Of a stretch of 64,000 nt of DNA, positions 14,181 through 22,387 are shown in pieces (the first letter of the stretch is position 1; the number at the start of each line of letters is the position of its first letter). The stretch is taken from the NCBI RefSeq assembly GCF_023656565.1, contig NZ_JAMOKG010000001.1, positions 874,456-938,455 on the forward strand, in the 5' to 3' direction. The stretch is from Flavobacterium tyrosinilyticum (GTDB taxonomy: Bacteria; Bacteroidota; Bacteroidia; Flavobacteriales; Flavobacteriaceae). A program made the position numbers and the translations under genes. The notes below the pieces were generated by a model. It was not told the origin of the DNA. It saw only the letters and a program-made list of their open reading frames with translations, and made no database searches.

Positions 14181-14687
14181 ATGGAATTTTTTAAAACTAC
14201 AACTCAGGATATCGATGCTGTTTTCGATATTTATAACGAAGCTACATCTTACCAGAAAACAGTAAACAATAAAAGCTGGAGAGGTTTTGAAAGAGCATTA
14301 ATAGAAAAGGAAATTGCTGAGAACCGTCATTTTATAATCAAAGAAGGAGACGAAGTTGCTTGTACCTTTGTACTAACTTTTAACGATTTAATTATCTGGA
14401 AAGAAGCCAGCAAAGATCCAGCAATTTATTTACATCGTATTGCTACAAACCCAAAATTTAGAGGTCAATCTTATGTCAAAAAAATTGTAGAATGGGTTAA
14501 AGAATATGCCCAAGAAAATAATAAAGAATACATTAGGCTTGATACACACAGTGGCAACGAAAGAATAAATAAATATTATATCAGCTGTGGTTTTGAATAT
14601 AAAGGAATAAGTACAATCGAGTGGACAAATGAATTACCAGAACATTATAAAGAAGGTTCTTTTAGTTTGTTTGAGATTAAGCTTTAA
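14181..14687 (+). CDS. GNAT-family N-acetyltransferase
   Basis: 168 residues with the GNAT fold. The acetyl-CoA binding segment is IYLHRIATNPKFRGQSYVKK (motif A, here with RGQS in place of the usual RGxG), followed by EYIRLDTHSGNERINKYYISCGFEYKG (motif B). The acceptor substrate cannot be deduced. It ends directly at a strong bidirectional terminator that separates it from the convergent tRNA gene. Confidence 0.88.
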   Translation: MEFFKTTTQDIDAVFDIYNEATSYQKTVNNKSWRGFERALIEKEIAENRHFIIKEGDEVACTFVLTFNDLIIWKEASKDPAIYLHRIATNPKFRGQSYVKKIVEWVKEYAQENNKEYIRLDTHSGNERINKYYISCGFEYKGISTIEWTNELPEHYKEGSFSLFEIKL

Positions 14688-14730
14688 AAAAACAAACCCT
14701 TGTGAAAGACTTCACAAGGGTTTGTTTTTT
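14687..14730. terminator. Strong bidirectional terminator
   Basis: 20-bp arms, AAAAAACAAACCCTTGTGAA and TTCACAAGGGTTTGTTTTTT, with a 4-nt loop. It serves the GNAT gene on plus and the tRNA on minus. Confidence 0.9.
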
Positions 14731-14734
14731 ATCG

Positions 14735-14821
14735 CAGAAAGGAAGGGATTCGAACCCTCGATACAGTTACCCATATACTAGCTTTCCAGGCTAGCTCCTT
14801 AAACCACTCGGACACCTTTCT
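14735..14821 (-). tRNA. tRNA-Ser (GGA anticodon)
   Basis: 87 nt. The acceptor stem AGAAAGG/CCTTTCT is followed by discriminator G. The anticodon stem CTAGC/GCTAG holds the loop CTGGAAA, giving GGA, which reads UCC/UCU. A long variable arm (class II, as in tRNA-Ser) and a T arm with GGTTCGAATCC are present. CCA is not encoded. It is transcribed on the minus strand and ends at the terminator at 14687-14730. Confidence 0.96.
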
Positions 14822-14869
14822 AATTTGGTCTGCAAATAACACAAAAAAAATCGAGTTTAAAAAGTAAAA

Positions 14870-15751
14870 TTAAGTTTCGTTTATACTTTTTCGAAATTCT
14901 TCCATAAACAATTTTACTGCTTTCTTTTGGTAACTGCCAATGGTCAGCATAAACGAATCGCGTTTGGTTACTACTCCGGTAATATGAATGGCTTTTAGAC
15001 TATGCTCCCAGCCTTTCAATGCTTTTTCGGCTACAATGGTTGCCCAGTCGCTGTTTTCTACCATTTGCAATAGCGCATGAATCGAATTTAATTCTATCGA
15101 AATTTTCGGATTCATGTTGTGTTTCGCAAACAATAATTCTACATATTCTCTAGAATTGGAACCTTTTCCTGGCAAAATCAACGGAACTTCTTCTATTTTC
15201 TTAAAAGGTATTTTTTCCAATTCGGCCAAAGAATGCGATTTTGAAACCGCCATTACCATATTTGAAGTAAACAAGGGCACTTTCTGAATTGGCGGCCCAA
15301 TTTCGTGTGACGAAATCACCAAAACCAAATCCAATTCATTATTAATCAGTTTTTGTTCTAAAGCTTCTGTAGTACCGTATTCTACAACTATTCTTAAATT
15401 CAGATATCTTTTGGCAAATGCATTGACAACAGGCAGAATCAATAATCCAAAAATATACGTCACGCCAATACGCAATTCGCCACCAATCATTTCGTTTAAA
15501 TCTTCAATGGCCTGTTTTCCGTTTTCAACATTTTCTACCACTTTTTTAGCGTGGATTAAGAAAACAGCTCCTGCTTCTGTCAATTGCACTTTTTTGCCGA
15601 TTCGCTTAAACAAAGGCAAACCAAGTTCTTCTTCGAGTTTTTTAATTTGTTGCGAAAGTCCCGATTGTGTCACAAAACACAATTCTGCCGCTTTGGTAAA
15701 GTGCAAAACCTCAGCTGTTTTGATAAAATATTGTAGTTGATAAATCTCCAT
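14870..15751 (-). CDS. LysR-family transcriptional regulator
   Basis: 293 residues. The winged HTH is at 1-60 (FIKTAEVLHFTKAAELCFVTQSGLSQQIKKLEEELGLPLFKR), followed by the effector-binding domain. It is divergent from a major-facilitator exporter gene with 90 bp between start codons, the usual layout for a LysR activator and its target. An inverted repeat TGATAA-N13-TTATCA in that gap is a candidate binding site. The effector is unknown. Confidence 0.92.
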   Translation of the reverse strand: MEIYQLQYFIKTAEVLHFTKAAELCFVTQSGLSQQIKKLEEELGLPLFKRIGKKVQLTEAGAVFLIHAKKVVENVENGKQAIEDLNEMIGGELRIGVTYIFGLLILPVVNAFAKRYLNLRIVVEYGTTEALEQKLINNELDLVLVISSHEIGPPIQKVPLFTSNMVMAVSKSHSLAELEKIPFKKIEEVPLILPGKGSNSREYVELLFAKHNMNPKISIELNSIHALLQMVENSDWATIVAEKALKGWEHSLKAIHITGVVTKRDSFMLTIGSYQKKAVKLFMEEFRKSINET

Positions 15752-15753
15752 AT

Positions 15754-15778
15754 TGATAAGTTTTACTACTTATTATCA
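15754..15778. promoter_or_regulatory. Inverted repeat in the LysR/MFS divergent promoter
   Basis: TGATAA (15754-15759) and TTATCA (15773-15778) flank 13 bp directly upstream of the LysR start. A near-consensus -7 box GACCTTTG (15816-15823) for the MFS gene follows. Confidence 0.5.
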
Positions 15779-15841
15779 GTAAAATTATTAATTTTTCTAA
15801 TGCTATCATAATCCCGACCTTTGTATTAAATATTTAGAGTT

Positions 15842-17083
15842 ATGTTTAAAGCCTTAAAATCAAAAAATTTCAAATTATTTTTCTACGGTCAATCGGTATC
15901 CGTTATCGGAACCTGGATGCAAAAAACTGCAGTAAGCTGGATGGTTTACAGCATTACAGGATCTGTTTTTTTATTAGGTTTGGCAACTTTCTTAAGTATG
16001 ATTCCGTCTTTGTTTCTGGCACCTTTAGCAGGAAGTATTATTGGACGTTATGACAGACACCGAGCCATGATTGTCTTACAGTCTTTAGCAATGCTTCAAG
16101 CTGGAGCTTTGGCTCTACTTATTTATCTTAAAATTTACAATATCAATTTTATACTTGCACTAAGTCTTATTCAGGGAATTATCAATGCTTTTGATATGAC
16201 GTGCCGTCAAACCATGATGATTGATATTGTTGATAATAAAGAAGATCTCCCGAATGCTGTAGCGCTAAACTCTACCATGAATAATTTTGCCAGAATTGCA
16301 GGTCCTGCGCTTGCTGGAATTATCTTGCATCAATATGGAGAAGACATCTGTTTTATTGGAAATTTTGTGAGTTACGTACCCGTTTTGATTTCGCTAATGC
16401 TGATGAAAATCACTCCACATATTAAAGCCGAAAATAAGCTGAATATGCTAGATGATTTAGTAGAAGGCTTAGATTATGTAAAAAAAGAAACCGAAATGGC
16501 CAGAATGCTTTTAATGCTTACCTGCAGCAGTTTATTCGTCATTTCTTTTAATACTTTGATGCCTGTTTTCGCCAAAGATATTTTTAGCGGAAACGCCGAA
16601 ACTTTCAGCTGGTTTGAAAGCGCTGCCGGAATTGGTTCTGTTTTGTCTGCAATTTATTTGGCCAATCTAAAATCTGCTGAGAATATGGGGAAATTAATGA
16701 TTGCTGCCAGCTTATTGTTAGGATTTAGTATTATTATTCTAGCAATTTCAAGCAGTATTAGCATCGCACTTATCTGTATGACTTTAAGCGGAATCGGAAT
16801 GATGGGACAGACTTCATCAATCAACATTTATATCCAGACTCATAGTATTGTCAGTATGCGTTCTAGAAGCATCAGTTATTATATGATGGCGTATCAGGGA
16901 ATGATTCCTGTGGGAAGTTTAATTATTGGCTATGTTTCTCATTCGCTTGGCGTAAGAGCTACAGTAGCCATTCAGGGAATTATCTGTATTCTTTCTGTGA
17001 TTGTTTATGTGTATTACAAAAAACAAAAAACTTCAGAGGATTTGGAGACTTGCCCTGTTCCATATCAAAATTCCAAAAATTAA
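15842..17083 (+). CDS. MFS transporter (EntS-like exporter type)
   Basis: 413 residues with about 12 membrane helices. The N-terminus LKSKNFKLFFYGQSVSVIGTWMQ and the loop SIIGRYDRHRAMI are typical of the MFS_3 (enterobactin exporter-like) group, which expels small molecules such as siderophores or drugs. The substrate is unknown. Its divergent LysR neighbour probably controls it. The C-terminal tail is short and hydrophilic. Confidence 0.88.
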   Translation: MFKALKSKNFKLFFYGQSVSVIGTWMQKTAVSWMVYSITGSVFLLGLATFLSMIPSLFLAPLAGSIIGRYDRHRAMIVLQSLAMLQAGALALLIYLKIYNINFILALSLIQGIINAFDMTCRQTMMIDIVDNKEDLPNAVALNSTMNNFARIAGPALAGIILHQYGEDICFIGNFVSYVPVLISLMLMKITPHIKAENKLNMLDDLVEGLDYVKKETEMARMLLMLTCSSLFVISFNTLMPVFAKDIFSGNAETFSWFESAAGIGSVLSAIYLANLKSAENMGKLMIAASLLLGFSIIILAISSSISIALICMTLSGIGMMGQTSSINIYIQTHSIVSMRSRSISYYMMAYQGMIPVGSLIIGYVSHSLGVRATVAIQGIICILSVIVYVYYKKQKTSEDLETCPVPYQNSKN

Positions 17084-17104
17084 ATTCCAATTTCCAATTG
17101 CACT

Positions 17105-17216
17105 TGTCATCCTGACGGAGGAAGGATCACACTAGTAATTCCGTATGCAAAAGAACCAATCTTTGTCGAGTTTCTTGTGTGATCCTTCCTTCGTCAGGAT
17201 GACAAACTTTGTGGTT
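17105..17216. repeat. Palindromic dispersed repeat, copy 1
   Basis: TTGTCATCCTGACGGAGGAA continues into GGATCACAC, and its inverse, GTGTGATCCTTCC...CGTCAGGATGACAA, closes the element after about 50 bp. The outer end TTGTCAT..CTGA and the inner TCACACTAG are shared with the element at 20498-20601, so the two form one repeat family. Confidence 0.75.
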
Positions 17217-17237
17217 AAGTGAAAATTTCAATAAAAA

Positions 17238-17278
17238 AAATCCCAAATTCCAACTTTAGATTTTGGAATTTGGGATTT
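17238..17278. terminator. Bidirectional hairpin between convergent MFS and ansA
   Basis: 16-bp perfect arms, AAATCCCAAATTCCAA and TTGGAATTTGGGATTT, with A- and T-runs outside. It lies between convergent genes. A close relative of this hairpin occurs at 27631-27670. Confidence 0.75.
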
Positions 17279-17297
17279 AAAATATTGGAATTTACAT

Positions 17298-18326
17298 TTA
17301 AGATATTTCGCCGCGAAGTGCAGTTTCAAAAATATCTTTAAATTCGTTTTCTGGAATATTGTGTCCAAGCAAATACATCAATTTGGTAATTGCTGCTTCT
17401 GTCGTGATGTCTTTTCCTGAGATCACTCCAAGTGATTTTAAAGCTGTACTGGTTTCGTATTGTCCCATGTTTACACTTCCTCCAGAACATTGCGTTACGT
17501 TTACGATATGCATTCCAGATTTAATCGCTTTTTCAATTAGGTTTAAAAACCAGTCTTCTGTTGGTGCATTTCCTGAACCGTAGGTTTCCAGAATGATTCC
17601 TCGCAAACCTTTCGTTGAAAGAATGGAAGCTAGAACAATTTCACTCATTCCAGGAAACATTTTTATAATAGCAACGTGATTGTCTAATTTTTTATGAACG
17701 ATCAGCTTTGCATCTTTATTTATTGGAAGAAATAAATGCTTGTTTAATTTTAAATGAACACCAGATTCTACCAATTCAGGATAATTTGGCGCCGTAAAAG
17801 CTCTAAAATGTTCTGCATTTACTTTAGAAGTTCGGTTTCCACGGTATAATTTGTATTCAAAATACAAACACACTTCTGTAATAACCGGTTTTCCGTTTTC
17901 TTGAAGAGAAGCAATCTGAATCGCTGTAATCAAGTTTTCTTTTGCATCAGTACGCAAATCACCAATTGGCAATTGCGAACCTGTAAACACGACTGGTTTG
18001 GCCAAATTCTCCAGCATAAAGCTTAATGCCGAAGCAGAATACGACATGGTATCTGATCCATGAAGCACTACAAATCCGTCATAAGTATTGTAATTTTCCT
18101 CGATAATGGTGGCAATTCTTGTCCACATTTCGGGATTCATATTAGAAGAATCAATTGGATGTTCGAACGAAATTGATTCGATTTCGCAATCCAATTGTTT
18201 AATTTCTGGAATTTTCTGAATTAATTTACCAAAATTGAAGGCTTTAAGCGCTCCCGTTTCAAAATCTTTGCTCATACCGATAGTTCCTCCAGTATAAACC
18301 AATAGTATTTTTGCTTTAGATGACAT
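17298..18326 (-). CDS. ansA: L-asparaginase, type I (cytoplasmic)
   Basis: 342 residues, no signal peptide. It hydrolyses asparagine to aspartate and ammonia. The two catalytic threonine motifs are present: YTGGTIGM near the N-terminus and VLHGSDTMSYSASAL. The C-terminal part has the GNAPTEDWF and TQCSGGSVNMGQY segments of type I enzymes. It starts inside the end of the acyltransferase gene (11-bp overlap), so the two are translationally linked. Confidence 0.93.
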   Translation of the reverse strand: MSSKAKILLVYTGGTIGMSKDFETGALKAFNFGKLIQKIPEIKQLDCEIESISFEHPIDSSNMNPEMWTRIATIIEENYNTYDGFVVLHGSDTMSYSASALSFMLENLAKPVVFTGSQLPIGDLRTDAKENLITAIQIASLQENGKPVITEVCLYFEYKLYRGNRTSKVNAEHFRAFTAPNYPELVESGVHLKLNKHLFLPINKDAKLIVHKKLDNHVAIIKMFPGMSEIVLASILSTKGLRGIILETYGSGNAPTEDWFLNLIEKAIKSGMHIVNVTQCSGGSVNMGQYETSTALKSLGVISGKDITTEAAITKLMYLLGHNIPENEFKDIFETALRGEIS

Positions 18327-19452
18327 CTTGGTATTTCAATTTATTGACAACAGGGTTAGCATACATGGCCAAGAATCCTTGTCTTGTCACAGGATTATCG
18401 CTTCCGATACGCATTTCTAAACGACGCTCAAAAAGCTGTTTTTCGTTCTCTTTATACTTGTGAGCAAACTTGTCTGTTTCGTTTAAAATATCGTAAGCAA
18501 TAAAGTTTGTTGGCCATAATTGGTAGTTTTTCAAAATAACATCATCAATAGTTTGTGCCAAAGCTTGAACTTGCTTGTTTGCATTATCGTTTTCAGCCAC
18601 AATCTGATCGATTTCTTTATCTAGAACATCGCCAACAGAAATGTGTATTCTTTTCTTCGTTCCCATGATACCACTCAAAATGGTCATGAAATCTTCGTTT
18701 TTGTCTTTTACGTAAACTTCGTTATTTGCTTCTGCCATTAATTGCGGCATTTTCAAAACATCAGTCGGATCGTATTCGTAAGAAATAGAAACTGGAACAA
18801 TTTTTAATTTCTTAAAATAATCCATTAAGTTTTCTTCGTCAGAACCCATTCCGATCATTTTTAAAACTCCTGGATTGGTTTCGTCATTTCCATCTTTTGT
18901 TCTTCCTTCTCTTTGGGCAATCCAAACCGAACGATTTTCGCGAAGCAGTAATTGTCCCATATATTCAGACAACAACTTTGAACTTTGCAGCATTTCACGA
19001 GGCGTTAATCCCCTTAAAACCAAAAAATTTCTATTTAATTTTGCTAAAGTTGCCAAGAACGCTTTCTTTACTAAATTATCTCCAATTGCCGAAGCAGTCA
19101 TTACTAAACCATGTTCGAATAGACAAACATTTAATAATGTTGTATCCAAAAGAATGTCTCTATGATTCGAGATAAACAGATAAGAAGTATTAGGTTCCAG
19201 TTTTTCAAAACCTGAAGTTGTAAGACCTTCAGAACTTTTTTCTAAAACTTTCTGAATTGTGTTGTAAATAAAGTTGCATTGAAAATCACGAATAGAATGT
19301 GTTTTCTTTAATTGTTCCTTCCAAACCTCATCTTCTACGTCCGGAAAAGTAAAGTTCATCATGGTTTTCATCATAGGATGATTTACTACACCATGAAGTG
19401 CTTCATTTATTTCGGAATCATAAAACGGTCGAATGGCATCAAATCTCTGCAT
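18316..19452 (-). CDS. 1-acylglycerol-3-phosphate acyltransferase-type protein (PlsC/PlsB fold)
   Basis: 378 residues. The acyltransferase signature is FISNHRDILLDTTLL with the catalytic His-Asp, followed by the substrate motif VWIAQREGRTKDG. It likely adds an acyl chain in phospholipid synthesis at the inner membrane; the precise substrate is not settled for this Bacteroidota group. It overlaps the asparaginase start. A near-consensus -7 (TTCTTTTG on the minus strand) lies just upstream. Confidence 0.85.
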   Translation of the reverse strand: MQRFDAIRPFYDSEINEALHGVVNHPMMKTMMNFTFPDVEDEVWKEQLKKTHSIRDFQCNFIYNTIQKVLEKSSEGLTTSGFEKLEPNTSYLFISNHRDILLDTTLLNVCLFEHGLVMTASAIGDNLVKKAFLATLAKLNRNFLVLRGLTPREMLQSSKLLSEYMGQLLLRENRSVWIAQREGRTKDGNDETNPGVLKMIGMGSDEENLMDYFKKLKIVPVSISYEYDPTDVLKMPQLMAEANNEVYVKDKNEDFMTILSGIMGTKKRIHISVGDVLDKEIDQIVAENDNANKQVQALAQTIDDVILKNYQLWPTNFIAYDILNETDKFAHKYKENEKQLFERRLEMRIGSDNPVTRQGFLAMYANPVVNKLKYQDVI

Positions 19453-19515
19453 TATTTATTTGGGTTTAAGTGGGCAAAAGAACAAAAAAAAAATTAAAGT
19501 TTTGTAAGGTACAGG

Positions 19516-20295
19516 TTAAATCCCAAAAACGTCTTTCGAATTCTGGGTTGTAACTGCTGCAATTTCTTCTGTAGAAACTCCATATACATCGCTTAATTTA
19601 GCAATAACGTTGACCAAATAACTGCTTTCGTTTCTTTTTCCTCTAAACGGAATTGGTGCTAAATATGGAGAATCAGTCTCCAAAACGATGTGTTTCAAAT
19701 CTATTTGATTTAAAAACTGATCGATTTTTCCGTTCTTAAAAGTAACAACGCCGCCAATTCCTAATTTCATTTTGTAGGAAATCGCACGTTCTGCTTGTTC
19801 TAAAGTTCCGGAAAAACAATGAAAAATCCCAAATAAATCTTCAGATTTTTCTTCTTCTAACACTTCAAAGATTTCATCAAAAGCTTCTCTGCAATGAATT
19901 ACAATAGGTAATTTATATTGTTTTGCTAACTGAATTTGTCTTTTAAAAGCGATTTGCTGTTCTTTTAAATGGGTTTTATCCCAATACAAATCGATCCCGA
20001 TTTCTCCAACAGCATAGAATTTTCTTTTAGATAATTCTGCTTCTACATGTGCTAATTCTTCCAGATAATTATCTTTCACGTAAGTAGGATGCAAACCCAT
20101 CATTAGAAATACATTTTCGGGATAGTTTTTCTCCAAATCGTACATAGATTGCGTAGCAGCAGCATCAATTGCGGGAATAAAAAAACGGGTAATTCCGGCA
20201 TCAATTGCGCGCTGAATCATTGCGTCACGATCCTGATCAAATTCTTCAGAATATAAATGCGTGTGGGTATCGGTAATAATGGGTGTTGAATTCAA
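19516..20295 (-). CDS. TatD-family metal-dependent hydrolase
   Basis: 259 residues. Metal-binding motifs of the TatD amidohydrolase fold are visible: DTHTHLY, AVGEIGIDLYWD, VIHCREAF, GIFHCFSGT and LETDSPYLAP. The family has DNase or D-aminoacyl-tRNA-related activity. The start codon is TTG (20293-20295). No ATG precedes it in frame, and the promoter -7 box 20 bp upstream leaves no room for an earlier start. Confidence 0.9.
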   Translation of the reverse strand: MNSTPIITDTHTHLYSEEFDQDRDAMIQRAIDAGITRFFIPAIDAAATQSMYDLEKNYPENVFLMMGLHPTYVKDNYLEELAHVEAELSKRKFYAVGEIGIDLYWDKTHLKEQQIAFKRQIQLAKQYKLPIVIHCREAFDEIFEVLEEEKSEDLFGIFHCFSGTLEQAERAISYKMKLGIGGVVTFKNGKIDQFLNQIDLKHIVLETDSPYLAPIPFRGKRNESSYLVNVIAKLSDVYGVSTEEIAAVTTQNSKDVFGI

Positions 20296-20314
20296 GACTA
20301 TAATTTTAAAGCGC

Positions 20315-20345
20315 CAAAATTACGACAATATTAAAAGAATAGCAA
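20315..20345 (-). promoter_or_regulatory. Promoter of the tatD gene
   Basis: On the minus strand TTG (complement of 20343-20345), a 20-bp gap and TAATTTTG (complement of 20315-20322). This fits the Bacteroidota consensus and gives a leader of about 12 nt before the TTG start. Confidence 0.7.
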
Positions 20346-20442
20346 TTTCGTAAATGGGACACGGATAAAACGGATTTCACTTTCGTGAAAACGCGGATAA
20401 AAACGGATTTTTTCTTTTTTATAAATGCCTGAAAATAAAAAA

Positions 20443-20475
20443 ACCTTTGTCAAAGCTTGGAGCTTTAACAAAGGT
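20443..20475 (-). terminator. Terminator-like hairpin
   Basis: Arms ACCTTTGTCAAAGCT (20443-20457) and AGCTTTAACAAAGGT (20461-20475) pair with one mismatch. On the minus strand a U-run follows (A-run at 20436-20443), so it would end transcripts from the S41 protease gene. Confidence 0.7.
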
Positions 20476-20497
20476 CAGAATAATAATCACCTAATTT

Positions 20498-20601
20498 TTG
20501 TTATTCTGAAGAACAAAGGGCCTCACAAGAAGCGTCGAAAAGAAAACCCCCATTTTTTCTCTCGATCAGCTAGTGTGACCCCTCGTTCTTCAGTATGACA
20601 A
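20498..20601. repeat. Palindromic dispersed repeat, copy 2
   Basis: Left arm TTGTTATTCTGAAGAACAAA then GGGCCTCACA; right arm TGTGACCCCTCGTTCTTCAG then TATGACAA. It is related to the element at 17105-17216 by its ends and by the inner TCACACTAG. It lies between the S41 protease and tatD genes. Confidence 0.7.
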
Positions 20602-20609
20602 ACGAGGTT

Positions 20610-22256
20610 TTATTTTCCCGTTTCTATATATAGCAAAGCCCGTTCCAAAACTTCATCTCTGCCTTGTTGAATACCTAAAATTGTTGGTTTTATCTCAATA
20701 TCGGGTACAATTCCTATACGTTGCGTTTCTCTTCCGTCTGGGTAGTAAACGCCAATACCAGAGAAATTAGTATGATAACCACTAAAATCAAATTCAAAAA
20801 CATTTCCGTCTGCTCCAGCAGTCTGACTTCCAATAATTGTGGTATTTCCAGCTGTTTGAAAACACATCGCCGTCCATTCTGACTGGCTTATAGAATCTTC
20901 ATTAAGCAATACTATTACTTTTCCTTTGTAATTGTCTTTATTTTCAAATCCCACTTTTCGTCCTTCTTCCCAAGTATACTTTCCTGGATAATTTGGATAT
21001 GGATGGGTATAAAGGCAAAATTCTTTTTCTTCAGAATTCAAAAAATTACCAATTTCTCCAAAAGTTCCATTTGGATAATTTCTCATATCAAAAACTATCG
21101 CTTTTGTCGATTTAAGAGCATCAATCATATTAGGAACATTTTTGGGTTTAATAACTCCCATGTTTACGTAACCAATATTATTGTCCAAAAGTTTAAATTT
21201 ATCTTTCTTTATCTGAGCTCCTTTTTTATATTCATTTCGATGCGAATCGTGATAGTTAAACCAAGTCATTGACTTTGTTTCGTACTTTCCATCTTTCAGG
21301 AATTCTACATTTACCTTTTCAGATTCGCTCATTAAAATTGTACGCAGAACTTTATCCAGAAAAGCAACCTCGTTTGAAGCAGAAATAATATCTCTTTTCT
21401 CTTCAATAATTTCTTTAATGCTCTTATCGTTTATTTTAGTAATTACAGTTCCAATTTTAATATTGTCGACCTCTGCAAGACTATCTCCTAAAATCTCGGT
21501 AATCACTAATTTTTCATCTATTACTTTACCTGTTGCAGGAAAATAATAAAAACTCTTTTTTGTTGTTTCAGACGGGTAAATATGAAACTGGACGTGAGTA
21601 TCATTGAGTTTTGCAGCCGCTTTTCTCAATACTTTATAAAAATCTTCTGGTGTTTTGGACTCAACAACAGAGGGTAATAACTCATTTAAAGTTTTATCCC
21701 ATCTCTGATCCATTATGTATTTGTATGGATAATAATATTCTACCACATTCCAATACGCATAAAACATTAAAAGCTTTGAATTTTTATTAGTGTAATCAAG
21801 ATTAAAATAGTTTTTTAAGTTTTTAAAACCGTCAAAACTTGGTCCAAATTCTTCATTACTTTGAAATCTGTTTTCTTCGATAAATTTTAATTTTTTTGAG
21901 AGCCTTTTAGAAAACAATTTGTCATTGAACCAGCTTAGATCAAAGTTCTTATCAAAAAATTTAACCTCTTTTGGAGTAACAATTGGAGCAATTTCTTTTA
22001 CTGGTCCCAGATCATCAATCCAATTTTCTAAGATTAAAGAGAACTCTTCTTTAGTTTGTGCTTTTTCTATTAATGGCAATTTCTCCAAAAGCTGATTATC
22101 CCAATTCAATTCTCCATTAGCCACTTTTGGATGATAATATTTTAAGAAACCCCAAATTTTGCAAGTCGCAGCCAACTTTTCAGTCTCGGTAATTTTATTG
22201 AAACTAAAAATGGTTTGCGAACAAATAAAAAGAAACAACAGGATAACTTTTTTCAT
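20610..22256 (-). CDS. Secreted S41-family peptidase
   Basis: 548 residues with a signal peptide (1-19). A C-terminal-processing-protease-type catalytic domain lies in the last third (KAIVFDMRNYPNGTFGE, then VIVLLNEDSISQSEWTAMCF with the likely Ser in SQSE, then GSQTAGADGNVFEFDFSG). The middle contains a PDZ-like segment (LAEVDNIKIGTVITKINDKS). The family cuts C-terminal regions of periplasmic or outer-membrane proteins. The length is typical for Bacteroidota S41 enzymes with an extra N-terminal domain. It is a single gene on minus; no consensus promoter was found. Confidence 0.87.
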   Translation of the reverse strand: MKKVILLFLFICSQTIFSFNKITETEKLAATCKIWGFLKYYHPKVANGELNWDNQLLEKLPLIEKAQTKEEFSLILENWIDDLGPVKEIAPIVTPKEVKFFDKNFDLSWFNDKLFSKRLSKKLKFIEENRFQSNEEFGPSFDGFKNLKNYFNLDYTNKNSKLLMFYAYWNVVEYYYPYKYIMDQRWDKTLNELLPSVVESKTPEDFYKVLRKAAAKLNDTHVQFHIYPSETTKKSFYYFPATGKVIDEKLVITEILGDSLAEVDNIKIGTVITKINDKSIKEIIEEKRDIISASNEVAFLDKVLRTILMSESEKVNVEFLKDGKYETKSMTWFNYHDSHRNEYKKGAQIKKDKFKLLDNNIGYVNMGVIKPKNVPNMIDALKSTKAIVFDMRNYPNGTFGEIGNFLNSEEKEFCLYTHPYPNYPGKYTWEEGRKVGFENKDNYKGKVIVLLNEDSISQSEWTAMCFQTAGNTTIIGSQTAGADGNVFEFDFSGYHTNFSGIGVYYPDGRETQRIGIVPDIEIKPTILGIQQGRDEVLERALLYIETGK

Positions 22257-22387
22257 TTTGGTTTTAATCGTTAGGTTAAATTGATTTTGGGCTATTCCTT
22301 AAAAAAGAAAATCGAATTTAGAACTAAAATTCCAAATTCGATTGAGGTTTCCCGTAAAGAGATAAAATTTTTCTTAATAATTTAATT

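Larger units (their letters stand above)
20296..20609. other. Intergenic region, three elements
   Basis: 314 bp holding the tatD promoter, an ACGGATAAAACGGATT...ACGCGGATAAAAACGGATT word array (20350-20412), a terminator-like hairpin (20443-20475) and the palindromic dispersed repeat (20498-20601). No gene is seen. Confidence 0.7.
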
